Shown: piece by piece, positions 57,501 to 64,000 of the stretch | How positions within the stretch are numbered: the first letter of the stretch is position 1 | Layout of the letters: every line of letters begins with the position of its first letter | Assembly (NCBI GenBank): GCA_964402175.1 | Contig: CAYOBN010000020.1 | Span: forward strand, 6,027-70,026 | Direction: 5' to 3' | Length of the DNA: 64,000 nt | Source of the DNA: JAWKUK01 sp964402175 | Lineage (GTDB): Bacteria; Planctomycetota; UBA1135; GCA-002686595 | Notes under the pieces: model-generated | The model's database searches: none | What the model saw: only the letters and a program-made list of their open reading frames with translations | Told to the model about the DNA's origin: nothing | Made by a program: the position numbers and the translations under genes

Positions 57501-60500
57501 CAGTGACGGCGCTGACCCAATCACCACGACCACGAGTCGCTTGGCGTTGTCGGCCACCGAGTACGACGAGCGCGGACGCGTGTGCCGGAGCCACGAGTAC
57601 AATATCGCCTCGAACGGCTCCAACACGAACGCAGAGGTCCTGACCACGGATCTTTGGTACGACCCGACGGGACGGGTCATCATGGTCGAGGGCGAGTCCT
57701 TGACCAAGGTGCAGTACGATCGCCTCGGACGAGAGACCCATTCCTTCGTCCTCGCCAAGGAGGACGATGCGACGAAGCGCACCTATGCCGCGGCCGACGA
57801 TGTCGCGGGCGACGTGGTCCTGGTCGAGCATCAGACCGTGTACCAGTCGGCTTCGAGCGACAACCTGATTTTGTCCGCGACCATCGAGCGCTTTCACGAC
57901 GATTACGGCACCGGAGAGACGACTGGCGCGCTCGATACGAACGCGGACGGGAATCGGAAAGTACTCACCGCGGCGAACGTGAAGGGGCGGGCGCAGATCC
58001 AGGCTGCGTGGTACGACCAGTTCAATCGGGTCATCGACGAGGTCGCGTTCGGCACCTATGGCGGCGCGACGTTCGACCGGGCTTCGCTATCGAACGCACC
58101 GGCGCGTTCGGATGACGCGCTGCGCTCCACTCTATCGTACAACCCCCGCGGTGAGCGCTCGGTGTCGGTGGATCCCAAGGGCATCGAAACGCGCTTCGAG
58201 TTCGACGACGCCGGTCGTCAGATCACGGTGATCGTGAACTATGAAGACGGCATCCCGGAGACGAGCGAGCCGGACAAGGACCGTGTGGTGCGTTATGCCT
58301 ACGCGCGCGGCTTGATGGTCTCGAAGACCGACGATTTGCCGGGCAGCACCGACCAGGTGACGACCTACGTCTACGGCACGCAGCAGAGCGGCAGCCCGGT
58401 TGCGTCCGAGATTGCGACGACTCACCTTCTGTTCCAGGTCCAGTACCCGGATTTCAATTCGAGCGCAACGCCGGTCGATCGCATCAGCCTCGGGTACAAC
58501 GCTCGAGGTCAGCAGGTGGTGCGTCAGGACCAGGCGGGGACCGTGTTGACCTCCAGCTATGACCTTGCGGGCCGGTTGTCGGTCCAGGCGGCGACGCAGC
58601 TCGGGTCTGGGGTGAATGGCGGCGTGCGGCGCAAGGAGTTCGGCTACGACAACCTCGGGAGGCTCCTCACGGCCACCCAGTTCGACTCACTGGCCGGTAC
58701 GAACGTCGTTGACGAGGCGCGCTTCGCGTACGGCGAGTGGGGCCTCGGCACGGAGTTCGCGTCGGATGTGGACTCGAGTGTTGGGGGCAGCGGGATCCCC
58801 GCCCACACGGTCTCCTTCGACTTCGATCGGAGTTGGGCGATGCAGGCCGCCGGCCGCAGCGGGGCGAGGACCCTGTTACCGGCGAGCTTGACGCTTCCGA
58901 CCGGTGGGCATACCGTGCTCTTCGTGCAGGGCACTACGAAGCACCACCAGGCGGCTGCGCGCACGAGTCAGATCAAGCGGAACAGCACCGTCGAGGTGTC
59001 CTTGGAGTATGTTGGCCACTCGCGCCTGGCTGGGGTCACACTCGAGGTCCAGGACTTCGCGATGACCTACGCCGGCACGACTCAGGGTTCCTACCCGGGC
59101 TGGGACCGATTCAACCGAGTCGCGCAAGACCGTTGGGTGTTTGCGCCGGGTGGGGTCAACGCGGCCTTCCTCGATCGCACATACTCCTACAACCGCATCG
59201 GTCAGGTCGCGTGGTGGCGAGATGGTGTCGAGCTCAACGCATCGGACATACCGCGCTTCGACGGACTCATCATCAGGGACGACCTCGGGCGCGGGACGTC
59301 GACGAAGTGGGGGGACCTGAACGGCGGCGCGACGGCGATCACGACGCCGTCCATGGCGCAGGTGCGGACCTGGGACAATGTAGGTAACCCTGTGACTCGC
59401 ACCCTCGACTGGGATAACAACGGTGTGTTCACCGGTCCGAACGAGCACAACGAGACGTTGACCCACAGCCTCAATCACGAGCTGCTGACCATCAACTCGG
59501 CGCCCTTGACCTGGTCTGCGGCCGGGACCCTCACCGAGGACCACGAGGGGACCAAGCACACCTACGACGCCTGGAACCGCCTCGTCGAGGTCGAGAAGAC
59601 CGCGGGCGCCGTGGGCCGCTTCCGCTACAACGCCCTCGACCAGTTGATCGGCGAGCAGTCCGACCGCGAGCCGGACGGCGACCTCGACGGCAACGACTGG
59701 TGGACGTACCTGCTGCCGAGTCCGATCGACGGCAGCGCGCTGGCGCACTTCAAGGGCTCGGACGCCGACGCTTTGATCGAGCGCCTGTGGGTGACGGACC
59801 CGAACCTCGGCTCCGGCACCGCCACCCGCGGCGCCGTGGCCGCCTTGGAGTACCGCGACGACGACCACAACGGCTCGAAGGACCGCACGAGCGTGCTGTT
59901 CATCGACCGCTCGGGCTCGGTGATGGGCCTGTACGGCGCGAAGAAGGGCCTGCAGGTCGAGCGGGTGCGGTACAACGAGAACAAGCAGCCGTACCTGAAC
60001 CCGTCGGGGGACGTGAACGCGGACGGCGTCGCCGATTCGGACGACCACGAAATCATCAATGCGTGGTGGCTGGCCGAGCACTACGACGTGCGCGGCGACC
60101 TCGACCTAGATGGTGACATCGACGAGGAGGACCTGGACGGGTTTGAACCGTTCGAGGGTGGGCCAGGGAAGTTGAGTGCGGATGATTCGGTGATTGGGTT
60201 TGCGCTCGATCTTCGCTCTGCACCAGGGCTAGCTGCAGATCCGAGTATGCCATGGAGTGAGTTCGCGGGGTCTGGGCTCAAGTCCAGCCAAGACTCCTTC
60301 TGGTTAGGCCATGCCCTTAATGCGGGAGGTCGAGAAGATCGCTTAGAGGAATCTAATAACCCCCCCAAACCTGGGAACGGGGGACCCGCGGGCGGAAGTC
60401 CTCCGAAGACTCCACGTTCTGTAGCTGACTGTGTCCTGAGCAAGGAGGACGAGGAAAAGTATAAGAAGTTAAAGGAAAAGGGTTTCAATGGGTCGCGCTG

Positions 60501-61014
60501 CTGTTACAAGTGCATCAAGGAGGCATGCACCGACTATAACAATACAAATGAGATCCTCTTTAAAGGCCTTGTATTCACTATGGTCGCTTCGGCTATTCCC
60601 ATGGTGGATTTGCTAATCACGCAACCTGATGAGTATGCTAGAGCTGTCGATAGCGCTCTGGCAGCGGAGCCACCGATAGAGAGTCGAAGCGGCTGGCATC
60701 GCGCGAAACGTAGTTTGGCGAAGAAGCTACGGGTAATTGAGAGAGCACAGCGGCACAAGCGCTTCCTATTTGGAGTAGGTGCTATTGCCACGTGGCTGGG
60801 TACTGCGCTCGTGACGGACCTGGCATTGAGCCATGCAGAAACCACCCTCTCGAACGATCTTGATGCGTGTGCACAGGCAAAGACGTACCAAGTCGATGGA
60901 GTGGAAAAGAAGGAGCCAGCTAAATGCAATCTGGCCGACGTACAGAAGTTTAATGAGCTACGCTCCTCCGGGGAGGTGACGTGTCGGGGCGGTGGTCAAG
61001 CTGCCACGAAATAG
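54508..61014 (+). CDS. Giant RHS/YD-repeat surface protein with atypical C-terminal tip
   Basis: 2168 residues from ATG 54508, which opens a signal peptide ('LLALAGSASLLLLSR'); an earlier in-frame start at 54205 is less likely. After an N-terminal domain the protein has YD repeats ('YDVRGNLVLTTGP', 'YDRLGRETHS', 'FDDAGRQITV', 'YDLAGRLSVQA', 'YDNLGRLLTA', 'YDAWNRLVEV') and a 'GGCGSCGGGG' motif. Two EF-hand-like loops follow ('GDVNADGVADSDD', 'DLDLDGDIDEED'). The standard RHS-core end (GRF/GRW...DP.G) is missing: from ~residue 1891 the sequence changes to an AT-richer tail with Cys pairs ('GSRCCYKCIKEAC') and two hydrophobic segments (~2015-2037, ~2086-2108). Confidence 0.85.
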   Translation: MLRHLRLRFSLPLLALAGSASLLLLSRPGGSAAMPPSPVRTVAPILELDEGSFASYLASPTSGQNVEPGLEFRGVDLDGRLRRATPLGMHVAGNPIGPFAPGMPHVGGVDLMQGAVTREELDLAFPADGPRWVIGRTYNARQDGGAHVSNGFQGKNWFQTAQAEIQVVGQRVYLVYGAERFVEFEQVAGSATTFRGVNGAAGVFLHLSSEGEKEGTPDLWTLTDQAGWEFTFFGFDEDCAAPGQIWKIEAPSGESAYVGDSDLANDPITLGYNLGRMATAYDSEDRRYKFTYATLDGTVRLIKVEVETKAGGTWTSPSGVEALGVVEYSYYGDELNGDVGDLERVQVTTRINDEGKVLVRDTYYRYWEGTFHATNNPGHPHCLKYVYESEALRRFDWAGDSTFNGSYLSASESALAASVSAAYEYDSSKRCIELAAEGGCGSCGGGGAHGTMLFTYEANGAFSGTSGYDTTWARRTLIQRADGSFLTQYFDEAGQALSSLITDATPATGSPNKWVTHVVRNADGVTTAVASPAAVTAYTHSTGEVVSSDTAGLIRFWTLESSGATKGFVSEQKYNRDKNSSRYFEWSRTFEVGSLAVGDSTVYRPLVDDEREYPAAITSGTTGSNLTARAYSWHTGTLSPKEITVTWPTVTTANNGSNGATTSRVWLDLVGRTVWTQAEDGVIDYTQYKGGLVEKSIRDADTSLTASGQDFFGVTMPGWTLGLGSFHRVDSMLYDDGFQRTLTRADGGKLATYSTVLKDRRVVSLSYANVVGSVFHGPVEFRVTNHAGRAEAEGRVALSGNTTSATKEAHVVENESDPLSALALGTVCRYRTAVYDATGSELSKARTYFDVPSSGEGVSGTHYDEETFAYDVMGRQNRREAPHAGLTVAKGTVHKTAFDVLGRVTSRSIGTDDTASGSNDMVVTELFEYDGNNDDGNGLLTKRTERTTATSAGERVTTYAYDVRGNLVLTTGPTAPHSLVKYDNLGRELARGEYGYAPSDGADPITTTTSRLALSATEYDERGRVCRSHEYNIASNGSNTNAEVLTTDLWYDPTGRVIMVEGESLTKVQYDRLGRETHSFVLAKEDDATKRTYAAADDVAGDVVLVEHQTVYQSASSDNLILSATIERFHDDYGTGETTGALDTNADGNRKVLTAANVKGRAQIQAAWYDQFNRVIDEVAFGTYGGATFDRASLSNAPARSDDALRSTLSYNPRGERSVSVDPKGIETRFEFDDAGRQITVIVNYEDGIPETSEPDKDRVVRYAYARGLMVSKTDDLPGSTDQVTTYVYGTQQSGSPVASEIATTHLLFQVQYPDFNSSATPVDRISLGYNARGQQVVRQDQAGTVLTSSYDLAGRLSVQAATQLGSGVNGGVRRKEFGYDNLGRLLTATQFDSLAGTNVVDEARFAYGEWGLGTEFASDVDSSVGGSGIPAHTVSFDFDRSWAMQAAGRSGARTLLPASLTLPTGGHTVLFVQGTTKHHQAAARTSQIKRNSTVEVSLEYVGHSRLAGVTLEVQDFAMTYAGTTQGSYPGWDRFNRVAQDRWVFAPGGVNAAFLDRTYSYNRIGQVAWWRDGVELNASDIPRFDGLIIRDDLGRGTSTKWGDLNGGATAITTPSMAQVRTWDNVGNPVTRTLDWDNNGVFTGPNEHNETLTHSLNHELLTINSAPLTWSAAGTLTEDHEGTKHTYDAWNRLVEVEKTAGAVGRFRYNALDQLIGEQSDREPDGDLDGNDWWTYLLPSPIDGSALAHFKGSDADALIERLWVTDPNLGSGTATRGAVAALEYRDDDHNGSKDRTSVLFIDRSGSVMGLYGAKKGLQVERVRYNENKQPYLNPSGDVNADGVADSDDHEIINAWWLAEHYDVRGDLDLDGDIDEEDLDGFEPFEGGPGKLSADDSVIGFALDLRSAPGLAADPSMPWSEFAGSGLKSSQDSFWLGHALNAGGREDRLEESNNPPKPGNGGPAGGSPPKTPRSVADCVLSKEDEEKYKKLKEKGFNGSRCCYKCIKEACTDYNNTNEILFKGLVFTMVASAIPMVDLLITQPDEYARAVDSALAAEPPIESRSGWHRAKRSLAKKLRVIERAQRHKRFLFGVGAIATWLGTALVTDLALSHAETTLSNDLDACAQAKTYQVDGVEKKEPAKCNLADVQKFNELRSSGEVTCRGGGQAATK

Positions 61015-61179
61015 TGGAGAGCTGGATGTGTTCGCCCTGTGATTGGGAGTTGGATGGCCAGGCTCGCACGGACGGCCACGAGGGCGTCGCACAGAGCCCG
61101 GAGTTCCCTCGATTTCGAAGTGCGTAAACTGGTGCTTCGGTCCTCCAATATTTGCATTGTTATGACGTGGTCCCTTTAG

Positions 61180-61677
61180 ATGTGTCCAGTTTGGGTTATT
61201 CCTGTCAACGCTGCTGCTCTCTGGTGTCTGCTCGTGTTCATTCGTGACTGCAACCTGGGTTTGGCTTGGTTTGCAGTAACAGGGTACATTTACATTGAGT
61301 GGGCGGCCTATCGCTTGCGGGAGAGCATGCGTGGTGCTCGCGAGCTCCGCGAGAGTACTTTAGACTTAATGGTCGACTACGTTCGGTGTCTATTTAGGGT
61401 GCTTGAAGGTCGGCAATGCGCCGAGATCGGAGTCGACTTTGAGCATGTTGCGCGTCAACTGCGCGCGGCGGTCTGTCATTCAGATCCGGCAGCGGTCTGG
61501 GAGCTGCACCGTCTTCTTCTTGACCTTCGGAGGCGCTTTCCCGAACCGACCGTCGCTTCTTTGGCGGCAAATCTGGCTTCTGTCATAGACGGATGTCAAC
61601 CGTGGCTACTTCCTTGGTTGCGTAGGCGCAGAAGTCTTGTGCAGGGGCTTCGAGCGCTCAAGAGTGCGGCTTTCTGA
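61180..61677 (+). CDS. Small membrane-anchored helical protein downstream of the RHS gene
   Basis: 165 residues. Two closely spaced N-terminal hydrophobic segments ('VNAAALWCLLVFI', 'LGLAWFAVTGYIYIEWAAY'), then a cytoplasmic helical part with 'LRESMRGARELREST', 'EGRQCAEIGVDFEHVARQL' and an Arg-rich end. No known family. Base composition is AT-richer than the chromosome and codons such as TTG and CTT are frequent. Starts 165 nt after the RHS stop, same strand. Candidate accessory or immunity protein; function not shown. Confidence 0.6.
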   Translation: MCPVWVIPVNAAALWCLLVFIRDCNLGLAWFAVTGYIYIEWAAYRLRESMRGARELRESTLDLMVDYVRCLFRVLEGRQCAEIGVDFEHVARQLRAAVCHSDPAAVWELHRLLLDLRRRFPEPTVASLAANLASVIDGCQPWLLPWLRRRRSLVQGLRALKSAAF

Positions 61678-61805
61678 TTCTTCAGGGGCAGAACGTTGCT
61701 GAGTGTGTTTAGTCTTGCTTGTTCGTGTTTACGTTCTTGGTGAGGTGATGGTGCTGGGGTGTCGTTATTTGCTCTTCCTGGCTTTGTAGTTGGTTTGATT
61801 CTTAT

Positions 61806-62366
61806 ATGTGGCGTCCTAATGTGTCTTCTCGATGTGGGATGGCAGTGTCTTCAAGTCAACTCGTTCATGGATGTGCTCGCGTAGGCCGTGAACTCTCTTT
61901 TCTGTGGGGTTCACTGATCGCCTTTGTGCTTGTGTTGAGCGCGGGCGACAATGCGTTCTTCGTGTCGACTTTGGCGCTCATTCTCTTGTGGGGCGCGGTC
62001 TGGTACAAGCGAGCGCGAATGGCATTGCTTCGTGCTGCACGGAAGCGTATTCTGCTACAGCTACTTCAATTGCGTGTTGAAGAGGTGGCACTCTCGCTCG
62101 AGCGTGCTGGCAGAGCAACCGTTGCCGCTGAACTGACTGCTCGACTCCGCGATACAGAAAGTGCTATCGGGCGTTTGGATCTGTCGCTACTGGAGGGATG
62201 GCATCAGTGTCTCGCCACCATAGGTCGTAGCGAAGAGGCGATGCGCCAACCTCGTATTGCAAGCCTCGTTGTCCCCATAATATGGCCACCCCAGCTGTTC
62301 TTCAGCCGCAACGGCGCTGAGCGACGCCGCTTCATTGAGGACTTGTTGAAGTTGCTTCAGTATTGA
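61806..62366 (+). CDS. Second membrane-anchored helical protein in the RHS-linked cluster
   Basis: 186 residues. A TM hairpin at ~30-66 ('LSFLWGSLIAFVLVLSAGD', 'FFVSTLALILLWGAVWY') is followed by an amphipathic Arg/Leu helix ('KRILLQLLQLRVEEVALSLE') and 'RDTESAIGRLDLSLLEG'. The layout mirrors the gene before it (N-terminal membrane pair, helical body of similar size), which suggests a shared role or a divergent duplication. An alternative start at 61842 (ATG before 'AVSSSQ') would remove the first residues. Confidence 0.6.
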   Translation: MWRPNVSSRCGMAVSSSQLVHGCARVGRELSFLWGSLIAFVLVLSAGDNAFFVSTLALILLWGAVWYKRARMALLRAARKRILLQLLQLRVEEVALSLERAGRATVAAELTARLRDTESAIGRLDLSLLEGWHQCLATIGRSEEAMRQPRIASLVVPIIWPPQLFFSRNGAERRRFIEDLLKLLQY

Positions 62367-62689
62367 GGGGGGCGTCACTCTCGTAGCCATACTGACCCTT
62401 GCGTGGGATAGCGGAACATTCCGGAGTATTCGTGCGTCGAATGGGCATGCTCGACCCCTCAAAGCACCGTGACGCACGGAGTCTTGACCACAGTGTCCTT
62501 GAAGCCATGCGGATCGAGGCGATTCGCCGATTTCTCACTGTTGAAACGTAAAGGAGCGTCGCTGTCAATGTCGGCGTCACATTCCAAGATCCTCGTCCGT
62601 CGGCCAAAGCTGATTGCGGCTAAAGGCAATAGTTTTTGGAGTAGCCCCGCTTCTTCATGACTTTGAGCTACCAAGGTCGTTGAAGGTTT
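62367..62689 (+). other. Intergenic region with a probable transposase remnant
   Basis: 323 nt with no intact gene. It contains the 36-codon fragment listed separately and otherwise shows no structure I recognise. Confidence 0.5.
62441..62551 (+). pseudogene. Possible remnant of an IS630-type transposase N-terminus
   Basis: A 36-codon fragment containing 'DARSLDHSVLEAMRIEAIRR' then a stop. I recall this 'LDHxTLExxRIRAV' start from IS630-family transposases of GC-rich bacteria. The rest of the transposase is absent and no inverted repeats were identified. Short match, so tentative. Confidence 0.35.
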
Positions 62690-63547
62690 ATGTACGTCCA
62701 GCTCTCCCCGAGGTCGATGATGGCGGTGGTCCGAGCTCAAGCAGCAGCTCTAGCAGCAGGTGCCTCAGAAATCGGACCTATTGTTCTCTTGCGCGGAATA
62801 GTGGCTGATTACTCTGTTAGGGAGTTCATTAAGGAGCTCGGTCTGGATGCTGATGGGGGTTTATCTAATGGCGTGATTGATGGTTGGTATGGCGAAGGTC
62901 CTGATGACAATGGTGGCGGTGGTGTGCCGCTCCGAGGACTGCCGGTGTCGGGACTGGCGCGTTTCGCTATTGAGCTTGCGCAAAGTGTGGTGGAGCGCCT
63001 TCATCATCCATTCGTCGAGCCCGAGCACATCTTGCTTGCAATGCTTCAGATTCCGGACTTGAAGCTTGATGTGGATCTATCGGGTGTCGATGTAGTGGCC
63101 TTTCGTTCGGCTCTCATGGCTAGGCAGTACGGGCCGAATTCTGGTCTCGGGCGTGGCGAGTCAAGTCTCTTAGATGCATTAAGCGCCGAGCCTGCAATTC
63201 GTGAAATGCACCGCCTGGCGGCGATTGCTTTTGAAGAGGGGCGTATCGCGGATTTCGCGTCAATATTTGATCGGGATGTGGAGTATTATTCCGAAGAGGG
63301 TGGCACGGATGGGGTGAGTGGCAGGGAATTGCTTATTGATGTGTTTGCCTCTGTTCGCGCTGTGGGATTATTGGTTGCTCTTGAAACTGCCAGTGTTCTA
63401 GTTCGAGGCAAAATCCTGATTGAGCACGGATTCCTGCAATACTCGTCTCGAGAAGATTGCTCGCGATGGGGCGAGCGAACACGCTATTGTGCGATCTGGA
63501 AGGTGCGAAATGGTATAGTTTCCATAGCTATATTTGTGAGATATTGA
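62690..63547 (+). CDS. Clp_N-repeat protein fused to an NTF2/SnoaL-like domain
   Basis: 285 residues. Residues ~5-70 ('LSPRSMMAVVRAQAAALAAG', 'VREFIKELGLDADG') and ~88-150 ('LARFAIELAQSVVERLHHPF', 'VEPEHILLAMLQIPD') are two Clp_N repeats like those of ClpA/ClpC substrate-recognition domains, but there is no AAA+ ATPase. Residues ~170-285 resemble an NTF2/SnoaL fold: 'IADFASIFDRDVEYYSEEGG', 'GRELLIDVFASVRA' and a beta-strand end 'YCAIWKVRNGIVSIAIFV'. AT-rich composition. Same strand as the RHS cluster. Could be an adaptor or an immunity protein; not determined. Confidence 0.65.
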   Translation: MYVQLSPRSMMAVVRAQAAALAAGASEIGPIVLLRGIVADYSVREFIKELGLDADGGLSNGVIDGWYGEGPDDNGGGGVPLRGLPVSGLARFAIELAQSVVERLHHPFVEPEHILLAMLQIPDLKLDVDLSGVDVVAFRSALMARQYGPNSGLGRGESSLLDALSAEPAIREMHRLAAIAFEEGRIADFASIFDRDVEYYSEEGGTDGVSGRELLIDVFASVRAVGLLVALETASVLVRGKILIEHGFLQYSSREDCSRWGERTRYCAIWKVRNGIVSIAIFVRY

Positions 63548-64000
63548 CCAGTTATTGACCGCGACGTAGCTCCGAACGAATCCGGTGTTCGTCGCGTTCG
63601 GGGCGCGGCGACCTGACCGCGTTGCTCTATTCTTCGTCACGCGACTTCTGGCGGCGACCCCTGTGCTCCGCCCCGAATTCATGCTCGCCCGGCGAGCGGA
63701 TTCGCGTGTTCAGAACCATGGCCTGTTCATCCCTCGACTGCGCTCGCGGCGAGGAGGGACTTGCGGCGACGGTCCTGTCGCCCGGTGGTCCCCCGATTGC
63801 CGGCGCGCGCGGCGCGGTCTGTTTTGATGTTGTCACCAGCAAGTGGTGGGTGGATTGCTCGGCGTCTCGAAGGTTTGGCTGCCAGCGGCCCTCGAGGGCG
63901 CGACGATGACTGCGGCCTCCGGCGCGGCGCTGGCTGAAGGCGAGTCGCCACAGGTCGGCCTATGCTCGGCTCACAGGGCTCGGCTCACAGGGCTCGGCTC
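63548..64000 (+). other. Unassigned sequence at the window end
   Basis: 453 nt. GC content rises back toward the chromosomal level near 63600. Short open frames occur on both strands but none has recognisable content or start context. The last 37 nt form a tandem repeat. Confidence 0.55.
63964..64000. repeat. 14-bp tandem repeat at the window end
   Basis: Unit GCTCGGCTCACAGG twice exactly then 9 nt of a third copy, cut by the window boundary. The array may continue. Confidence 0.85.

Noticed and set aside
60175..63600. Contaminating contig joined to the chromosome
   Set aside because: The composition shift begins inside the continuous RHS reading frame without any gap or N, which favours natural recombination over misassembly, though it cannot be excluded.

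Overview
The window looks like a chromosomal segment of a high-GC member of the Planctomycetota. Four lines of evidence point there: an alternative complex III/caa3 oxidase locus, an RHS-repeat surface protein with a GGCGSCGGGG motif and paired dockerin-like EF-hand loops, an amidase carrying a YCTAKVNSAGC C-terminal module that I associate with large planctomycete secretomes, and a genome style rich in 4-nt start/stop overlaps using GTG or TTG starts. The lineage is an inference from protein style; no rRNA is present to confirm it.

Layout. 1-6889 (+): a peptide-family ABC importer operon (binding protein cut by the window start, two permeases with very large insertions, two ATPases). 6886-8902 (+): a RegB/RegA-type redox two-component pair. 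8903-9648: non-coding, with an assembly gap (ten N at 9045-9054) inside G/C homopolymers. 9649-23122 (+): respiratory locus with actA, actB, actC, a fused actD-actE, actF, a small membrane protein, SCO, then caa3 oxidase subunits II, I, III and IV; a second subunit III-like gene follows a terminator at 23213. 23923-26454 (-): Xaa-Pro aminopeptidase and an exported unknown. 26560-28092 (+): a Trm112-like small protein and an EboE-like TIM-barrel protein. 28209-28286: tRNA-Glu(TTC). 28435-30295: a lipoprotein-type methyltransferase facing an N-acetylmuramoyl-L-alanine amidase. 30420-32880 (+): a second histidine kinase/response regulator pair. 32888-34378 (-): a nitroreductase-methyltransferase fusion. 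34406-37803 (-): type IV pilin-like minor subunits. 37934-40698 (+): a glycosidase-like exported protein and a MORN-type lipoprotein. 40705-42509 (-): two SPFH proteins. 42597-50178 (+): HMG-CoA reductase, EF-G, a beta-propeller protein and Tex. 50667-54121 (-): TPR lipoprotein, secretin and an exported helical protein.

The most unusual part is 54508-63547 (+). A 2168-residue RHS/YD-repeat protein loses the usual RHS-core ending and changes base composition near 60180. It ends in a Cys-containing tail with two predicted membrane segments. Three AT-richer genes follow on the same strand: two small membrane-anchored helical proteins and a Clp_N-repeat protein fused to an NTF2/SnoaL-like domain with no ATPase module. 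I read this as a candidate polymorphic toxin-like module with unassigned accessory or immunity genes. The function is a hypothesis.

How the genes may work together: RegB senses the quinone pool and thiol redox state, and the pair lies immediately upstream of the quinol-oxidising complex and terminal oxidase, so redox control of that locus is plausible. The ACIII and caa3 subunits would form a quinol-to-oxygen electron chain, with SCO delivering copper to the CuA site. The pilin-like, secretin and RHS genes form an envelope/secretion theme in the second half.
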